A stretch of 49,588 bases of DNA from Pseudomonadota bacterium (GCA_039815145.1 JBCBZW010000029.1:1-49588); one strand, 5' to 3'. Shown: positions 25,501-35,029, counted from the stretch's first letter. The notes: generated by a model not told the origin, from the sequence alone. Numbers and translations are program-made.

Positions 25501-26655
25501 ATGGCCGCGGAACACCCCTCCCCACAGGCGATGGATCACCTCATCGCCTGGCTGCTGCTGGCGGCGACGCCGGGCATCGCGCGATGCCTGCCCACCATTC
25601 GCCGCGAACTCGGCGACCCGCTCGCGCTATGGACGCAGCCGCGCAGCGTCTGGCAAGCCCTCGGCCTCGGCGCCAAGGCCTGCCGCTGGCTCCTGCGTCC
25701 CGACCCCACCAGCGTCGCCAGCGCCTTGACCTGGCTCCGAGGCGCCCCCGACGAGCGCCGCCTGATCACCTGCAGCGATAGCGCCTACCCGCAACTCCTG
25801 CTCACCACCGCCGATCCCCCGCTCGTCCTACTGAGCGAAGGCCCACCGACGGGCCTCGGCGAGCCGATGCTCGCCATGGTGGGCTCGCGTCGAGCCTCGC
25901 CACCGGGCATGGAGCTCGCCCACAGCTTCGCGCGTACCTTGGCCGGTGCAGGCTTCACGATCATCAGCGGCCTGGCCCACGGGATCGACGGCGCCAGCCA
26001 TCGTGGGGCCCTCAGCGCCGGCGGGCGAACGGTGGCGGTGCTCGCCACGGGACCGGATCGGGTCTACCCCTGCGAGCACCACGCGCTCTCGCGCGCGATC
26101 GCCCGCGACGGCCAGCTGCTGAGCGAGTTCCTCCCAGGCACCCCCGCCCTGCGCCACCACTTCCCCCAACGCAACCGGATCATCGCCGGGGCAGCCGTCG
26201 GTACGCTCGTGGTCGAGGCTGCCGAGAGATCCGGCAGTCTGATCACGGCTCGGCTCGCCAACGAGGCCGGGCGCGAAGTGTTCGCCATCCCCGGATCCGT
26301 GCGCAGCCCGACCGCTCGGGGATGCCACCTGCTGCTTCGCGATGGGGCAGTTCTCGTGGAGCGTCCGGAGGATGTGGTGGACGCCCTGCCGGCGCTCCTG
26401 GGCGCCCTCTGCCCGACGCCCAAATGCACTGCAGCAAAGATCTCGGAGGGGTCTGAGCTCCCTGACACGTTACCGCCACAAAGCGGAAAGGTTATCGACA
26501 ACTTGGGGCACGATCCCGCCACCATCGAGCAGATCGCCGCCCGCAGCGGATTGACGACGGAAGCCCTTTGCTCCATTCTGCCGGCATTAGAAGTCCAAGG
26601 CGTCGCCTGCCGCTTTGCGGACGGCCGTTACGCCCTGCTCTCTCGCCAGGAATAA
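25501..26655 (+). CDS. dprA: DNA-processing protein DprA
   Basis: A 384-residue DprA. An N-terminal SAM/HhH-like region (LIAWLLLAATPGIARCLP) precedes the Rossmann domain with MVGSRRASPPGMELA, FTIISGLAHGIDGASHRGAL, AVLATGPDRVYPCEH, FPQRNRIIAG and RSGSLITARLANEAGREVF, all family signatures. A C-terminal winged-helix domain (about 320-384, DPATIEQIAARSGL) follows a Cys/Lys-containing linker. DprA protects incoming single-stranded DNA and loads RecA during natural transformation. Its presence does not by itself prove competence. It sits between the LysM gene and smg, a standard order. Confidence 0.97.
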   Translation: MAAEHPSPQAMDHLIAWLLLAATPGIARCLPTIRRELGDPLALWTQPRSVWQALGLGAKACRWLLRPDPTSVASALTWLRGAPDERRLITCSDSAYPQLLLTTADPPLVLLSEGPPTGLGEPMLAMVGSRRASPPGMELAHSFARTLAGAGFTIISGLAHGIDGASHRGALSAGGRTVAVLATGPDRVYPCEHHALSRAIARDGQLLSEFLPGTPALRHHFPQRNRIIAGAAVGTLVVEAAERSGSLITARLANEAGREVFAIPGSVRSPTARGCHLLLRDGAVLVERPEDVVDALPALLGALCPTPKCTAAKISEGSELPDTLPPQSGKVIDNLGHDPATIEQIAARSGLTTEALCSILPALEVQGVACRFADGRYALLSRQE

Positions 26656-26679
26656 GGTCGCCCAGGAACCAAGATCGCG

Positions 26680-27153
26680 ATGAAGGAAGACGTGCTCGAC
26701 GTCCTGATGTATCTGTTTGAGGCCTATCTCGACGCCGACCCCCAGCCGGAACCCGACCGCGATGCGTTGCGCGGCGAGTTGGAAAAGGCCGGCTTCGGGC
26801 GTCTGGAGATCGACCACGCCCTCGAATGGCTCGACGGCCTCAGTGAGGAGAGAGCCGACGAGGGGGCGCACCCCGTCACCGATCGCGCCATTCGCGTCTT
26901 CAGTGACGAGGAGTGTGAGCGCCTGGACGTGCATTGCCGCGGCTACCTCCTTTACCTAGAGCACGTTGGCATCCTCTCCGCCGCCCAGCGCGAGCTCACC
27001 ATCGACCGCATCATGGCCCTCGGCAGCGAGGTCGATGTGGAGCAGATCAAGTGGGTCGTGCTGCTCGTCCTGTTCACCCAGCCGGGCCAAGAAGTGGCCT
27101 ACGCGCGGATGGAGGACTTGATTTTCGAAGAGGGAACGGCAATCGTCCATTAA
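26680..27153 (+). CDS. smg: Smg family protein (DUF494)
   Basis: A 157-residue protein beginning MKEDVLDVLMYLFEAYL and continuing ELEKAGFGRLEIDHALEWLD, with a C-terminal IMALGSEVDVEQIKWVVLLV. These are diagnostic of the Smg/DUF494 family, an acidic, helical cytosolic protein of unclear function usually found between dprA and topA. It follows dprA by 24 bases and is closed by an intrinsic terminator at 27186-27220, so it probably ends the LysM-dprA-smg transcript. Confidence 0.95.
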   Translation: MKEDVLDVLMYLFEAYLDADPQPEPDRDALRGELEKAGFGRLEIDHALEWLDGLSEERADEGAHPVTDRAIRVFSDEECERLDVHCRGYLLYLEHVGILSAAQRELTIDRIMALGSEVDVEQIKWVVLLVLFTQPGQEVAYARMEDLIFEEGTAIVH

Positions 27154-27185
27154 GGAAGGCTGCTCGCCCCAAAGCATCGACCCTG

Positions 27186-27220
27186 AACCGCGGCACCTGC
27201 CGCGGTTTGCGTTTTAGTGG
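27186..27220 (+). terminator. Rho-independent terminator after smg
   Basis: AACCGCGGCA (27186-27195) pairs with TGCCGCGGTT (27198-27207), followed by TTGCGTTTTAG. This gives a GC-rich 9-10 bp stem plus an interrupted T-tract, about 33 bases past the smg stop and about 40 bases before topA. It is the best intrinsic terminator on the plus strand in this window. Confidence 0.85.
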
Positions 27221-27258
27221 TCGGTAAACCCTTTTCTTTCAAGAGCTGAATCGAAGCG

Positions 27259-29781
27259 ATGCCAAAGCACCTGGTCGTCGTCGAGTCACCGGCGAAAGCC
27301 AAGACCCTGAAGAAGTTTCTGGGCAAGGACTACGACGTACTCGCCTCCTACGGTCACGTCCGTGACCTCGTGCCCAAGGAAGGTGCCGTCGATCCGGCGA
27401 ATGACTTCGCTATGCGCTACGAGGTCATCGAGCGCAACCAGAAGCATGTGGACGCCATCGCCCGCGCCCTGAAGAAGGCCGACGCCCTGTACCTGGCCAC
27501 TGACCCGGACCGCGAAGGGGAAGCCATTTCTTGGCACCTAGCGGAACTACTGGGCGAACAAGGCCTGCTGGAAAACCGCGACGTGCAGCGTGTGGTGTTC
27601 CACGAGATCACCGAACGCGCGATCCAGGACGCGGTAGCCAATCCCAAGGGCTTGTCCCTGGAACTGGTAGATGCCTACAAGGCGCGTCGAGCCCTCGACT
27701 ACCTGGTCGGCTTCAACCTCTCGCCCCTGCTCTGGCGCAAGATCCGCGGCGGCCTCTCCGCCGGCCGCGTGCAGAGCCCCGCGCTTCGCATGATCGTTGA
27801 GCGCGAGCTGGAAATTGAGAAGTTCGTCTCGCGCGAGTACTGGTCGATCGAATCGCGCCTCGATAGGGACTCGACCAACTTCACGGCACGCCTAACGGAA
27901 TTCGACGGTACCAAGGTGGAGCAGTTCACCTTCACCGACGCCGAAGGCACGATGAAGGCGGTCAAGGCCATCGAAGATGCCGCCGGCGGCGAGATGCTGG
28001 TCGCCAACGTCACCAAGAAGCAGCGCCGCCGCAACCCTGCGCCGCCCTTCACCACCTCGACGATGCAGCAGGAGGCCTCGCGCAAGCTCGGCTTCGGCGC
28101 CCAGCGCACCATGCGCACGGCGCAGAAGCTCTACGAGGGCATCGACATCGGCCAGGGCTCGGTCGGTCTGATCACCTACATGCGTACGGACTCCGTGTCC
28201 CTCGCCCAGGAGGCGCTGACGGAGCTGCGCGAGGTGATCACCGGGCGTTACGGCGCCACCGAGGTGCCCGAGACGCCGCGTGCCTTCAAGACCAAGTCGA
28301 AGAACGCTCAGGAGGCACACGAGGCCATTCGCCCCACCTCCTCGGCCCGGGTGCCCGCGGACCTGCGCCAGTACCTCGACGACGATCAGTTCCGCCTCTA
28401 CGAACTCATCTGGAAGCGCACCGTGGCCTGTCAGATGGAGCAGGCGCTCTACGACACGGTGAGCGTCGACCTCGCCGCCGGCCCGCACAAGCTGCGCGCC
28501 AGCGGCTCTACCCTGGTCAAGCCAGGCTTCCTCGCCGTGTACCAGGAGGGTCAGGACGACATGGTAGAGGAAGGCGATCGCATCCTGCCGCCGCTCGAGA
28601 AGGGCGACGCCGTGAAGCTGATCGAAATGCTCCCCGAGCAGCACTTCACCGAGCCGCCGCCGCGTTACACGGAAGCCTCCCTGGTGAAAGCCCTGGAAGA
28701 GCACGGCATCGGCCGTCCCTCCACCTACGCCTCGATCATCTCGACCCTCGTCTCCCGCGAGTACGTCGAGCTTGAGCGTCGTCGCTTCACACCCACGGAC
28801 GTTGGCCGCGTGGTCGCGCGCTTCCTCACCGAACACTTCGAACGCTACGTGGACTACGACTTCACGGCGCGGCTCGAGGACGAGCTCGACGACGTGTCCC
28901 GCGGCGAACGTGACTGGGTGCCGCTCATGCACGCCTGGTGGAAGGCCTTCAAGGAGCAGGTGGACCAGGGCAAGGACATCGACCGCAGCCAGGCCATCCA
29001 GGCCCGCGAGATCGGCACGGACCCGAAGAGCGGCCGCCCCGTAAGCGTGCGCCTCGCCCGCTACGGGCCCGTGGTGCAGATCGGCACCAAGGACGATGAG
29101 GAGAAGCCGAAGTTCGCCGGTCTGCGGCCGGGCCAGAAGATGGAGCAGATCACCCTCGAGGAAGCCCTCGAGCTGTTCAAGCTGCCGCGCAACTTAGGCG
29201 AGACCCCGGAAGGCGAAGCCGTCTCCACCAACATCGGTCGCTTCGGCCCCTACGTGAAGTACGGCAGCAAGTACGTCTCGATCAAAGACGACGACGACCC
29301 CTACACGATCGAGCTGCCCCGCGCCCTCGAACTCATCGCGCAGAAGAAGCACGAGGATGCGAACCGCACGATCAAAGACTTCGGCGTGGACAACATCAAG
29401 ATTCTGCGCGGTCGCTACGGCCCCTACATCACCGACGGCAAGAAGAACGCCAAGGTGCCGAAGGACCGTGAGCCCGAGTCGCTGACGCTGGAAGAATGCC
29501 AGGAGCTCATCGCAGCTGCCCCGGAGCGGGGCAAGCGGCGCGGCGCCAGCAAGAAGACCAAGGCCGCGACGGCAGTCGCCGCCAGCGCGGCCAACGACGA
29601 CGAGGCTGGCGGACGTCAGCGCGAGGCGGCCCGTCGCAAGACCACGACCACGCGCAAGAAGACGGCGACCAAGAAGAAGGCCGCGTCTAAGAAGAAGACG
29701 ACCACCAAGAAGAAAGCGGCGAGCAAGAAGAAGACGGCGGCCAAGAAGAAAACCGCCAAGTCCTCGAGCGACGGCGAGTGA
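27259..29781 (+). CDS. topA: DNA topoisomerase I with Lys-rich C-terminal tail
   Basis: An 840-residue type IA topoisomerase that relaxes negative supercoils. The Toprim domain has HLVVVESPAKAKTLKKFL and LATDPDREGEAISWHLA (acidic metal ligands). The core contains the active-site tyrosine in GLITYMRTDSVSLAQEAL and the EEHGIGRPSTYASIIS motif. The C-terminus (about 575-755) has Topo_C repeats (IGRFGPYVKYGSKYVS, LRGRYGPYITDGKKNAK) rather than the four-Cys zinc ribbons of E. coli TopA. The last 50 or so residues are lysine blocks (KKKAASKKKTTTKKK and similar) resembling histone H1 tails, which in other bacteria bind DNA and aid processivity. The stop overlaps the VOC gene start. Confidence 0.97.
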   Translation: MPKHLVVVESPAKAKTLKKFLGKDYDVLASYGHVRDLVPKEGAVDPANDFAMRYEVIERNQKHVDAIARALKKADALYLATDPDREGEAISWHLAELLGEQGLLENRDVQRVVFHEITERAIQDAVANPKGLSLELVDAYKARRALDYLVGFNLSPLLWRKIRGGLSAGRVQSPALRMIVERELEIEKFVSREYWSIESRLDRDSTNFTARLTEFDGTKVEQFTFTDAEGTMKAVKAIEDAAGGEMLVANVTKKQRRRNPAPPFTTSTMQQEASRKLGFGAQRTMRTAQKLYEGIDIGQGSVGLITYMRTDSVSLAQEALTELREVITGRYGATEVPETPRAFKTKSKNAQEAHEAIRPTSSARVPADLRQYLDDDQFRLYELIWKRTVACQMEQALYDTVSVDLAAGPHKLRASGSTLVKPGFLAVYQEGQDDMVEEGDRILPPLEKGDAVKLIEMLPEQHFTEPPPRYTEASLVKALEEHGIGRPSTYASIISTLVSREYVELERRRFTPTDVGRVVARFLTEHFERYVDYDFTARLEDELDDVSRGERDWVPLMHAWWKAFKEQVDQGKDIDRSQAIQAREIGTDPKSGRPVSVRLARYGPVVQIGTKDDEEKPKFAGLRPGQKMEQITLEEALELFKLPRNLGETPEGEAVSTNIGRFGPYVKYGSKYVSIKDDDDPYTIELPRALELIAQKKHEDANRTIKDFGVDNIKILRGRYGPYITDGKKNAKVPKDREPESLTLEECQELIAAAPERGKRRGASKKTKAATAVAASAANDDEAGGRQREAARRKTTTTRKKTATKKKAASKKKTTTKKKAASKKKTAAKKKTAKSSSDGE
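29640..29760 (+). repeat. Low-complexity AAGAAG-rich tract encoding the TopA lysine tail
   Basis: Repeated AAGAAG blocks separated by Ala, Thr or Ser codons encode successive Lys-triplet units over about 40 codons at the 3' end of topA. Codons vary little (almost all AAG), which fits expansion of a short unit. Length variation between strains would be expected. Confidence 0.7.
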
Positions 29782-30230
29782 GCGAAGGCCCGGGCGCGGC
29801 GCTGACTCAAGCGCTACGCCCGTTCCATCTCGCCTTACCGGTGCACGACCTCGCCCAGGCCCAGGCGTTCTACGGCGAGCTCCTGGGGTGCGCCTGCGGT
29901 CGCGCCAGTGCGCGCTGGCTAGACTTCGACTTCTTCGGTCATCAGCTCACGGTGCACCTGACCGATACGCCAGCCAGCCCCGCGTCGACCAATCCCGTCG
30001 ATGGCGAACAGGTGCCGGCGAGCCATTTCGGCGTGATCCTGACGATCCCCGCATGGGACGCCCTCGCCGCGCGCCTCACCGCGGCGGGCACAGCGTTCCT
30101 GATCGCCCCGACCACCCGCTTCGCCGGCTCCACCGGCGAGCAGCGCACGATGTTCTTTCGCGACCCCAGCGGCAACCCGTTGGAGTTCAAAGCCTTCGCG
30201 GACGATCGGCAGATCTTCGCTACCGACTGA
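29778..30230 (+). CDS. VOC (glyoxalase/bleomycin resistance) superfamily protein
   Basis: A 150-residue protein of two beta-alpha-beta-beta-beta modules. The first has FHLALPVHDLAQAQAFYGEL with GRASARWLDFDFFGHQLTVH; the second has SHFGVILTIPAWDALAARL and ends RTMFFRDPSGNPLEFKAF with the typical Glu ligand. His residues in the opening strand and before FGVI, with the final Glu, could form a metal site. These proteins include dioxygenases, lyases and antibiotic-binding proteins; the substrate cannot be told from sequence. The GTG start overlaps the topA stop (GTGA), and the ribosome site would lie in the topA tail, so expression probably depends on coupling. Confidence 0.85.
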   Translation: MSEGPGAALTQALRPFHLALPVHDLAQAQAFYGELLGCACGRASARWLDFDFFGHQLTVHLTDTPASPASTNPVDGEQVPASHFGVILTIPAWDALAARLTAAGTAFLIAPTTRFAGSTGEQRTMFFRDPSGNPLEFKAFADDRQIFATD

Positions 30231-30236
30231 GCGGGC

Positions 30237-30647
30237 CTAGCTGAGCAAGCCCACGGCCGTCTGCACTACCAGCGCGATTGCGAGCACGGCCATCACGCTC
30301 CAGGTAGCCGCCATGCCGAGGAATCGGCGCTGGGTGACGCCAGCGGAGCTGCTGAGGCCCGATGCGTGGGAGATACGAGCGATCGTGAAGATCGCGCCCG
30401 CCGCGTGCACGGCCCAGACCGCGGCCCCATTCAGCTCGAACAGCAGCAGCAGGAGCAACCCGACGGGGATGGTCTCGACCGCGTTGCCATGCACGCGCAC
30501 GGCGAGTTCCAGATCGCGGTTGCCGCCGGTCCCGACGCCCACCTTGTGGCGTCGACGGTTCATGCTCACGCGCGCGCCGAGCACCAGCATCAGGAGCGTA
30601 CAAAGGCCGGCGTAGAGACCGGTGATGAGTGGAACTTGAATGGGCAT
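30237..30647 (-). CDS. MAPEG family membrane protein
   Basis: A 136-residue integral membrane protein with four predicted helices: about 5-25 (LITGLYAGLCTLLMLVLG), 55-72 (IPVGLLLLLLFELNG), 76-92 and 110-134. The loop RVHGNAVETIPVGLLLL with Arg, His, Asn and Glu is the MAPEG signature implicated in glutathione binding. Eukaryotic members are microsomal glutathione transferases and leukotriene synthases. Bacterial ones are often annotated as glutathione metabolism proteins, function unproven. It is convergent with the VOC gene, six bases apart, and 67 bases downstream of tag on the same strand. Confidence 0.9.
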   Translation of the reverse strand: MPIQVPLITGLYAGLCTLLMLVLGARVSMNRRRHKVGVGTGGNRDLELAVRVHGNAVETIPVGLLLLLLFELNGAAVWAVHAAGAIFTIARISHASGLSSSAGVTQRRFLGMAATWSVMAVLAIALVVQTAVGLLS

Positions 30648-30714
30648 GAGGCCTAGGACTCCCTGTCAGCAGGCGGGTGAACGGGTCGCTATTGGAGCGC
30701 ATGATGCCCTGCTC

Positions 30715-31323
30715 TCAAGCCTCCCGGCCAGTCACCTCACGGTAGCGAAAGCAGGACTGGAGGTGATCGTTCACCATGCCGGTGGCCTGCATGTGCGCAT
30801 AGACGGTGGTGGTGCCGAGGAACTTGAAGCCCTCGGCCTTCAGCGCTTTGGCCATTCGATCAGACGCGGGCGTACTCGCGGGCACCTCCTCGAGGCCGCG
30901 CCAGCGATTGCGAATCGGCTCGCCGTCGACGAACGCCCACTGCCAGTCGGCGAAGCTGCCGTGGCGGGCCTGCAATTCCAGGAAGGCGCGCGCATTGCCG
31001 ATAGCGGCTTCGATCTTGGCCCGGTGGCGCACGATCGAGGCGTCCTGGAGGAGCTTCTCCACGCGCTTCGGGGTGAAGCGGGCCACCTTGAGCGGATCGA
31101 AGCCGGCGAAGGCGCGGCGATAGCCCTCGCGCTTGCGCAGGATGGTGATCCAACTGAGTCCCGCCTGGGCGCTCTCCAGGGTCAGGCATTCGAAGAGCTG
31201 GGCGTCGTCCCAGACGGGCACTCCCCACTCCTCGTCGTGATAGGCCACGTAGTCCGCACCGCCGAGACACCAGGGGCAACGCTTGCGTCCGTCTTCCCCC
31301 GCTACCGCTCCTCGCTTGGCCAC
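30715..31323 (-). CDS. tag: DNA-3-methyladenine glycosylase I
   Basis: From the GTG at 31323 the protein has 202 residues. GAGGA lies six bases upstream. A TTG at 31353 falls in the U-tract of the upstream terminator and is rejected. The N-terminal zinc site CPWC plus YHDEEWGVP and the C-terminal HLQSCF motif supply the Cys/His ligands typical of Tag. The core FECLTLESAQAGLSWITIL and FTPKRVEKLLQDASIVRH is a helix-hairpin-helix glycosylase fold. The enzyme removes 3-methyladenine from alkylated DNA. The C-terminal GFKFLGTTTVYAHMQATGMVNDH is highly conserved in the family. Confidence 0.95.
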   Translation of the reverse strand: MAKRGAVAGEDGRKRCPWCLGGADYVAYHDEEWGVPVWDDAQLFECLTLESAQAGLSWITILRKREGYRRAFAGFDPLKVARFTPKRVEKLLQDASIVRHRAKIEAAIGNARAFLELQARHGSFADWQWAFVDGEPIRNRWRGLEEVPASTPASDRMAKALKAEGFKFLGTTTVYAHMQATGMVNDHLQSCFRYREVTGREA

Positions 31324-31344
31324 TCGCGTCCTCGCTACGATGCT

Positions 31345-31388
31345 CAAAAACAAACGGGCCCGCGAATGATGACACTCGCGAGCCCGTT
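31345..31388 (-). terminator. Intrinsic terminator of the HvfA-like gene
   Basis: On the minus strand, AACGGGC-type arms (31376-31388 and 31353-31365, 13 bp with one mismatch, 10-base loop) are followed by TTTGTTTTTGAG. It lies about 70 bases after the HvfA-like stop and just before the tag ribosome site. It therefore separates the HvfA-like transcript from tag. Confidence 0.85.
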
Positions 31389-31457
31389 AGTGGCGAGGGG
31401 TCGCGCGCAGCACCCGATGCACTGCGCCCGACGCGATCGCCCGTTCAGCCTAGGGAA

Positions 31458-31850
31458 TTAGGCAGCGCCGCACTTGCCTTCGCCGCACTTGCCCTCTTCA
31501 CCCTTGTCGCCGCCACAAGCGCCTTCTTCGCCCTTGTCGCCGCCACAGGCGCCTTCTTCACCCTTGTCGCCGCCGCAAGCGCCTTCTTCGCCCTTGTCGC
31601 CGCCACAAGCGCCTTCCTCACCCTTGTCGCCGCCACAGGCGCCTTCTTCGCCCTTCTCGCCGCCACACTTGCCTTCGCCACACTTGCCCTCGCCCAGGGT
31701 GTCGGCCATGTAGCCGCTGGAGAGATCTGCTGCAGAGAAGGGGTTGGCGCTGGCCGAAGCCGAGAATACCGAGGCACCGAAGCTGGTAACCAGCGCGGCA
31801 CTAACGGCGAGGGTGATCGGCTTCAGGGCCTTGTCGGTCTTGTCGGACAT
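31458..31850 (-). CDS. hvfA: HvfA-like Cys-repeat exported peptide precursor (RiPP/bufferin type)
   Basis: A 130-residue protein. AAGGAGA lies eight bases before the ATG. A long signal peptide (residues 1-35, cleavage after SASASA) leads into NPFSAADLSSGYMADTLG, then nine pentapeptide motifs: EGKCG twice, EGACG five times within a perfect ten-residue period (EEGACGGDKG), and EGKCG twice more, ending GAA. EGKCG repeats after an ANPF...SSGYM leader are the signature of HvfA/bufferin-type precursors. From family knowledge, their cysteines are converted to copper-binding heterocycles by an MNIO oxidase (HvfB, DUF692) with HvfC (DUF2063). No such maturase genes are within about 17 kb on either side. 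The EGACG variant replaces the usual Lys. A copper-buffering periplasmic role is inferred. Confidence 0.88.
   Translation of the reverse strand: MSDKTDKALKPITLAVSAALVTSFGASVFSASASANPFSAADLSSGYMADTLGEGKCGEGKCGGEKGEEGACGGDKGEEGACGGDKGEEGACGGDKGEEGACGGDKGEEGACGGDKGEEGKCGEGKCGAA
31501..31650. repeat. hvfA: Five tandem 30-bp repeats within the HvfA-like gene
   Basis: Five consecutive 30-base units start at 31501, 31531, 31561, 31591 and 31621 and differ at only a few positions (for example acaagc or acaggc, tcttcg or tcttca). A diverged sixth unit follows at 31651. Each encodes one ten-residue EEGACGGDKG-type repeat. The near identity at synonymous sites suggests recent duplication and possible slippage. 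It is not a CRISPR array, since there are no spacers. Confidence 0.95.
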
Positions 31851-33278
<1,428 letters not shown>

Positions 33279-33294
33279 TCGGTCAGCGCCCGTC

Positions 33295-34122
33295 ATGGAT
33301 CGCTACGCTGTCATCGGATGGCCGCTCGACTACACGCGCTCACCGCAGATCCACCGCCGGTTCGCCGAGAGTTGCGCCGAGGCGCTCACCTACGAGGCCC
33401 ATCCGGTCGCGCCGGAAGACCTCGCCGATACGCTCCAGGCATTCCGCGAGCGACCTTCGATGCACGGCTTCAATGTAACCGTGCCGCACAAGGAATCAGT
33501 GATGGCGCGCTGTGACGCACTCGGCGACGAGGCGGCCGAGGCGGGTGCGGTCAACACGGTCATCATCGATCGGTCCACCACCACCCCGCGCATGGTCGGC
33601 CACAACACGGACGGTGCCGGCCTGGTACAGGACCTCACCCAACGCCATGGCGTCTCGCTCAACGGTGCCCGACTGCTGATGGTGGGTGCTGGTGGCGCCG
33701 CCCGCGGCACCTGCGGGCCCTTGCTGCGCGCAGGGTGCGCGAGTATCGACGTCGTCAACCGCACCGCCGCGCGCGCGGAGGCCTTGGTCGAACACCTGCG
33801 AGCGCGCGGGCACTCCGCGAACCTCGCCGCCGTGACGCGCGCTGCCCTGGAGGGCCAAGCGCCCTACGACGTGGTGATCAACGCGACCTCCTCGGGCATG
33901 CAAGGCGCCGTGCCCGATCTGCCGCCCAAGATCATCCGGGAGGCCTTCTGCTACGACATGCTCTACGGCGAGGACACGCCCTTCGAGCGCTGGGCGAGAA
34001 GCGCAGGAGCCCGTCAGGTGGCAACGGGTTTAGGGATGCTGGTGGAGCAAGCGGCGGAGGCGTTCCACCTCTGGCGTGGCGTGCGTCCGCCGACGAATGC
34101 GGTGTTCGACCTACTTCGCTAG
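33295..34122 (+). CDS. aroE: Shikimate dehydrogenase
   Basis: From the ATG at 33295 the protein has 275 residues, the normal length. An extension to 33211 overlaps hemB and is rejected. It has DRYAVIGWPLDYTRSPQIH (substrate-binding Ser/Pro), FNVTVPHKESVM with the catalytic Lys, GHNTDGAGLVQDL with the catalytic Asp, the NADP Rossmann loop MVGAGGAARGTCG and the NRTAARAEAL phosphate-recognition region. The C-terminal ATGLGMLVEQAAEAF is typical. It reduces 3-dehydroshikimate in the aromatic pathway that feeds tryptophan synthesis. Its 3' end overlaps the convergent glutaredoxin gene by 12 bases. Confidence 0.97.
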   Translation: MDRYAVIGWPLDYTRSPQIHRRFAESCAEALTYEAHPVAPEDLADTLQAFRERPSMHGFNVTVPHKESVMARCDALGDEAAEAGAVNTVIIDRSTTTPRMVGHNTDGAGLVQDLTQRHGVSLNGARLLMVGAGGAARGTCGPLLRAGCASIDVVNRTAARAEALVEHLRARGHSANLAAVTRAALEGQAPYDVVINATSSGMQGAVPDLPPKIIREAFCYDMLYGEDTPFERWARSAGARQVATGLGMLVEQAAEAFHLWRGVRPPTNAVFDLLR

Positions 34123-34398
34123 CGTGCCGTCGGCGTGGCGTTCGCGCAGCCACTGCACGATGTCCCTCGACTCCGGCATCCACTGCACCTCGCCCGCCGC
34201 GTCCGTTATCGCCAGCACCGGTACGGTCTGACGGCCACGAGCGGCGACCAAGTCATCACGGTGTTTCGGGTCACCGTAGATGTCGCGGAACTCCACATCG
34301 ATAGCGAACTCATCGATCACGGCGCGCACCATCTCGCAGTAGGGGCAACCGAGAAAGTGGTAAAGCGCGAGGGACTGGGGCGCTGCGGTAGCGGTCAT
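34111..34398 (-). CDS. Glutaredoxin
   Basis: A 95-residue thioredoxin-fold protein with active site GCPYCEMV (dithiol CPYC), the cis-proline loop TVPVLAI and a helical C-terminus SRDIVQWLRERHADG. The size and CPYC motif fit a class I glutaredoxin that reduces disulphides with glutathione. The slightly unusual N-terminus (MTATAAPQSLALYHFLG) lacks a signal peptide, so it is cytosolic. It overlaps the aroE 3' end by 12 bases on the opposite strand and lies 85 bases downstream of the gamma-carbonic anhydrase gene. Confidence 0.92.
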   Translation of the reverse strand: MTATAAPQSLALYHFLGCPYCEMVRAVIDEFAIDVEFRDIYGDPKHRDDLVAARGRQTVPVLAITDAAGEVQWMPESRDIVQWLRERHADGTLAK

Positions 34399-34483
34399 GG
34401 GAAGGCTCCTGCGGCCACGATTTGCGCGACCGCCTCGGTTGTGTGAATTCTGTGCTCGAAGCAGCCGACAGCGCCTAAGCGCT

Positions 34484-35029
34484 CTATTGGCCTTCGGCGC
34501 GATCGGCCAGGTACGCGTCCTTCATCTTCACGTAGTGCCTGGCGGAGTAGGGGAGCGATTCGATCTCCTCGGCGGAGAGGGGACGAATCTGCCGCGCGGG
34601 CACGCCCGCGTAGAGGTAACCCGACTCCAAGCGCTTGCCCTGGGGCACCAGCGCGCCGGCACCGAGCAACACTTCGCTCTCCACCACCGCGCCATCCATG
34701 ACCACGGCGCCCATCCCGATGAGGACACGATCGCCGATCGTGCAGCCGTGGATCACGACGCGGTGGCCGACGGTCACGTCCTCGCCGACGGTGAGGGCGA
34801 AGCCTCCCGGCGCGTAGGGACCGTCGTGCGTCACGTGACACACGCAAGCATCTTGCACGTTGCTGCGGGCACCGATCCGGATCTGGTTCACGTCGCCGCG
34901 CACCACCGTGCCCGGCCAGATCGAGGCGTCATCGGCCAGGGTGACCTGGCCGATGACGAGCGCCGTCTCATCCACGTAGACCCGCTCACCGAGCACCGGT
35001 CGATGATCCTTGAAGCGGCGCAGGGACAT
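34484..35029 (-). CDS. Gamma-carbonic anhydrase family protein (YrdA-like)
   Basis: A 181-residue left-handed beta-helix protein built of hexapeptide repeats (VIGQVTLADDASIWPGTVV, IRIGARSNVQD, TVGHRVVIHGCTIGDRVLIG). The metal-binding histidines of gamma-CAs are present in CHVTHDG, VGHRV and VIHGCTIG. The C-terminal helix SAEEIESLPYSARHYVKMK is standard. YrdA/CaiE relatives form trimers with zinc or iron sites; many show little or no carbonic anhydrase activity. It starts 12 bases after the DUF1028 stop, so it is probably cotranscribed with it. Confidence 0.93.
   Translation of the reverse strand: MSLRRFKDHRPVLGERVYVDETALVIGQVTLADDASIWPGTVVRGDVNQIRIGARSNVQDACVCHVTHDGPYAPGGFALTVGEDVTVGHRVVIHGCTIGDRVLIGMGAVVMDGAVVESEVLLGAGALVPQGKRLESGYLYAGVPARQIRPLSAEEIESLPYSARHYVKMKDAYLADRAEGQ

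Noticed and set aside
31324-31353. TTG start for the tag gene
   Set aside because: The codon falls in the U-tract of the HvfA-like gene's terminator; the GTG at 31323 has GAGGA at proper spacing.
31501-31650. Regular 30-base repeats suggesting a CRISPR array
   Set aside because: The units are directly contiguous with no spacers and encode an in-frame ten-residue Cys repeat.
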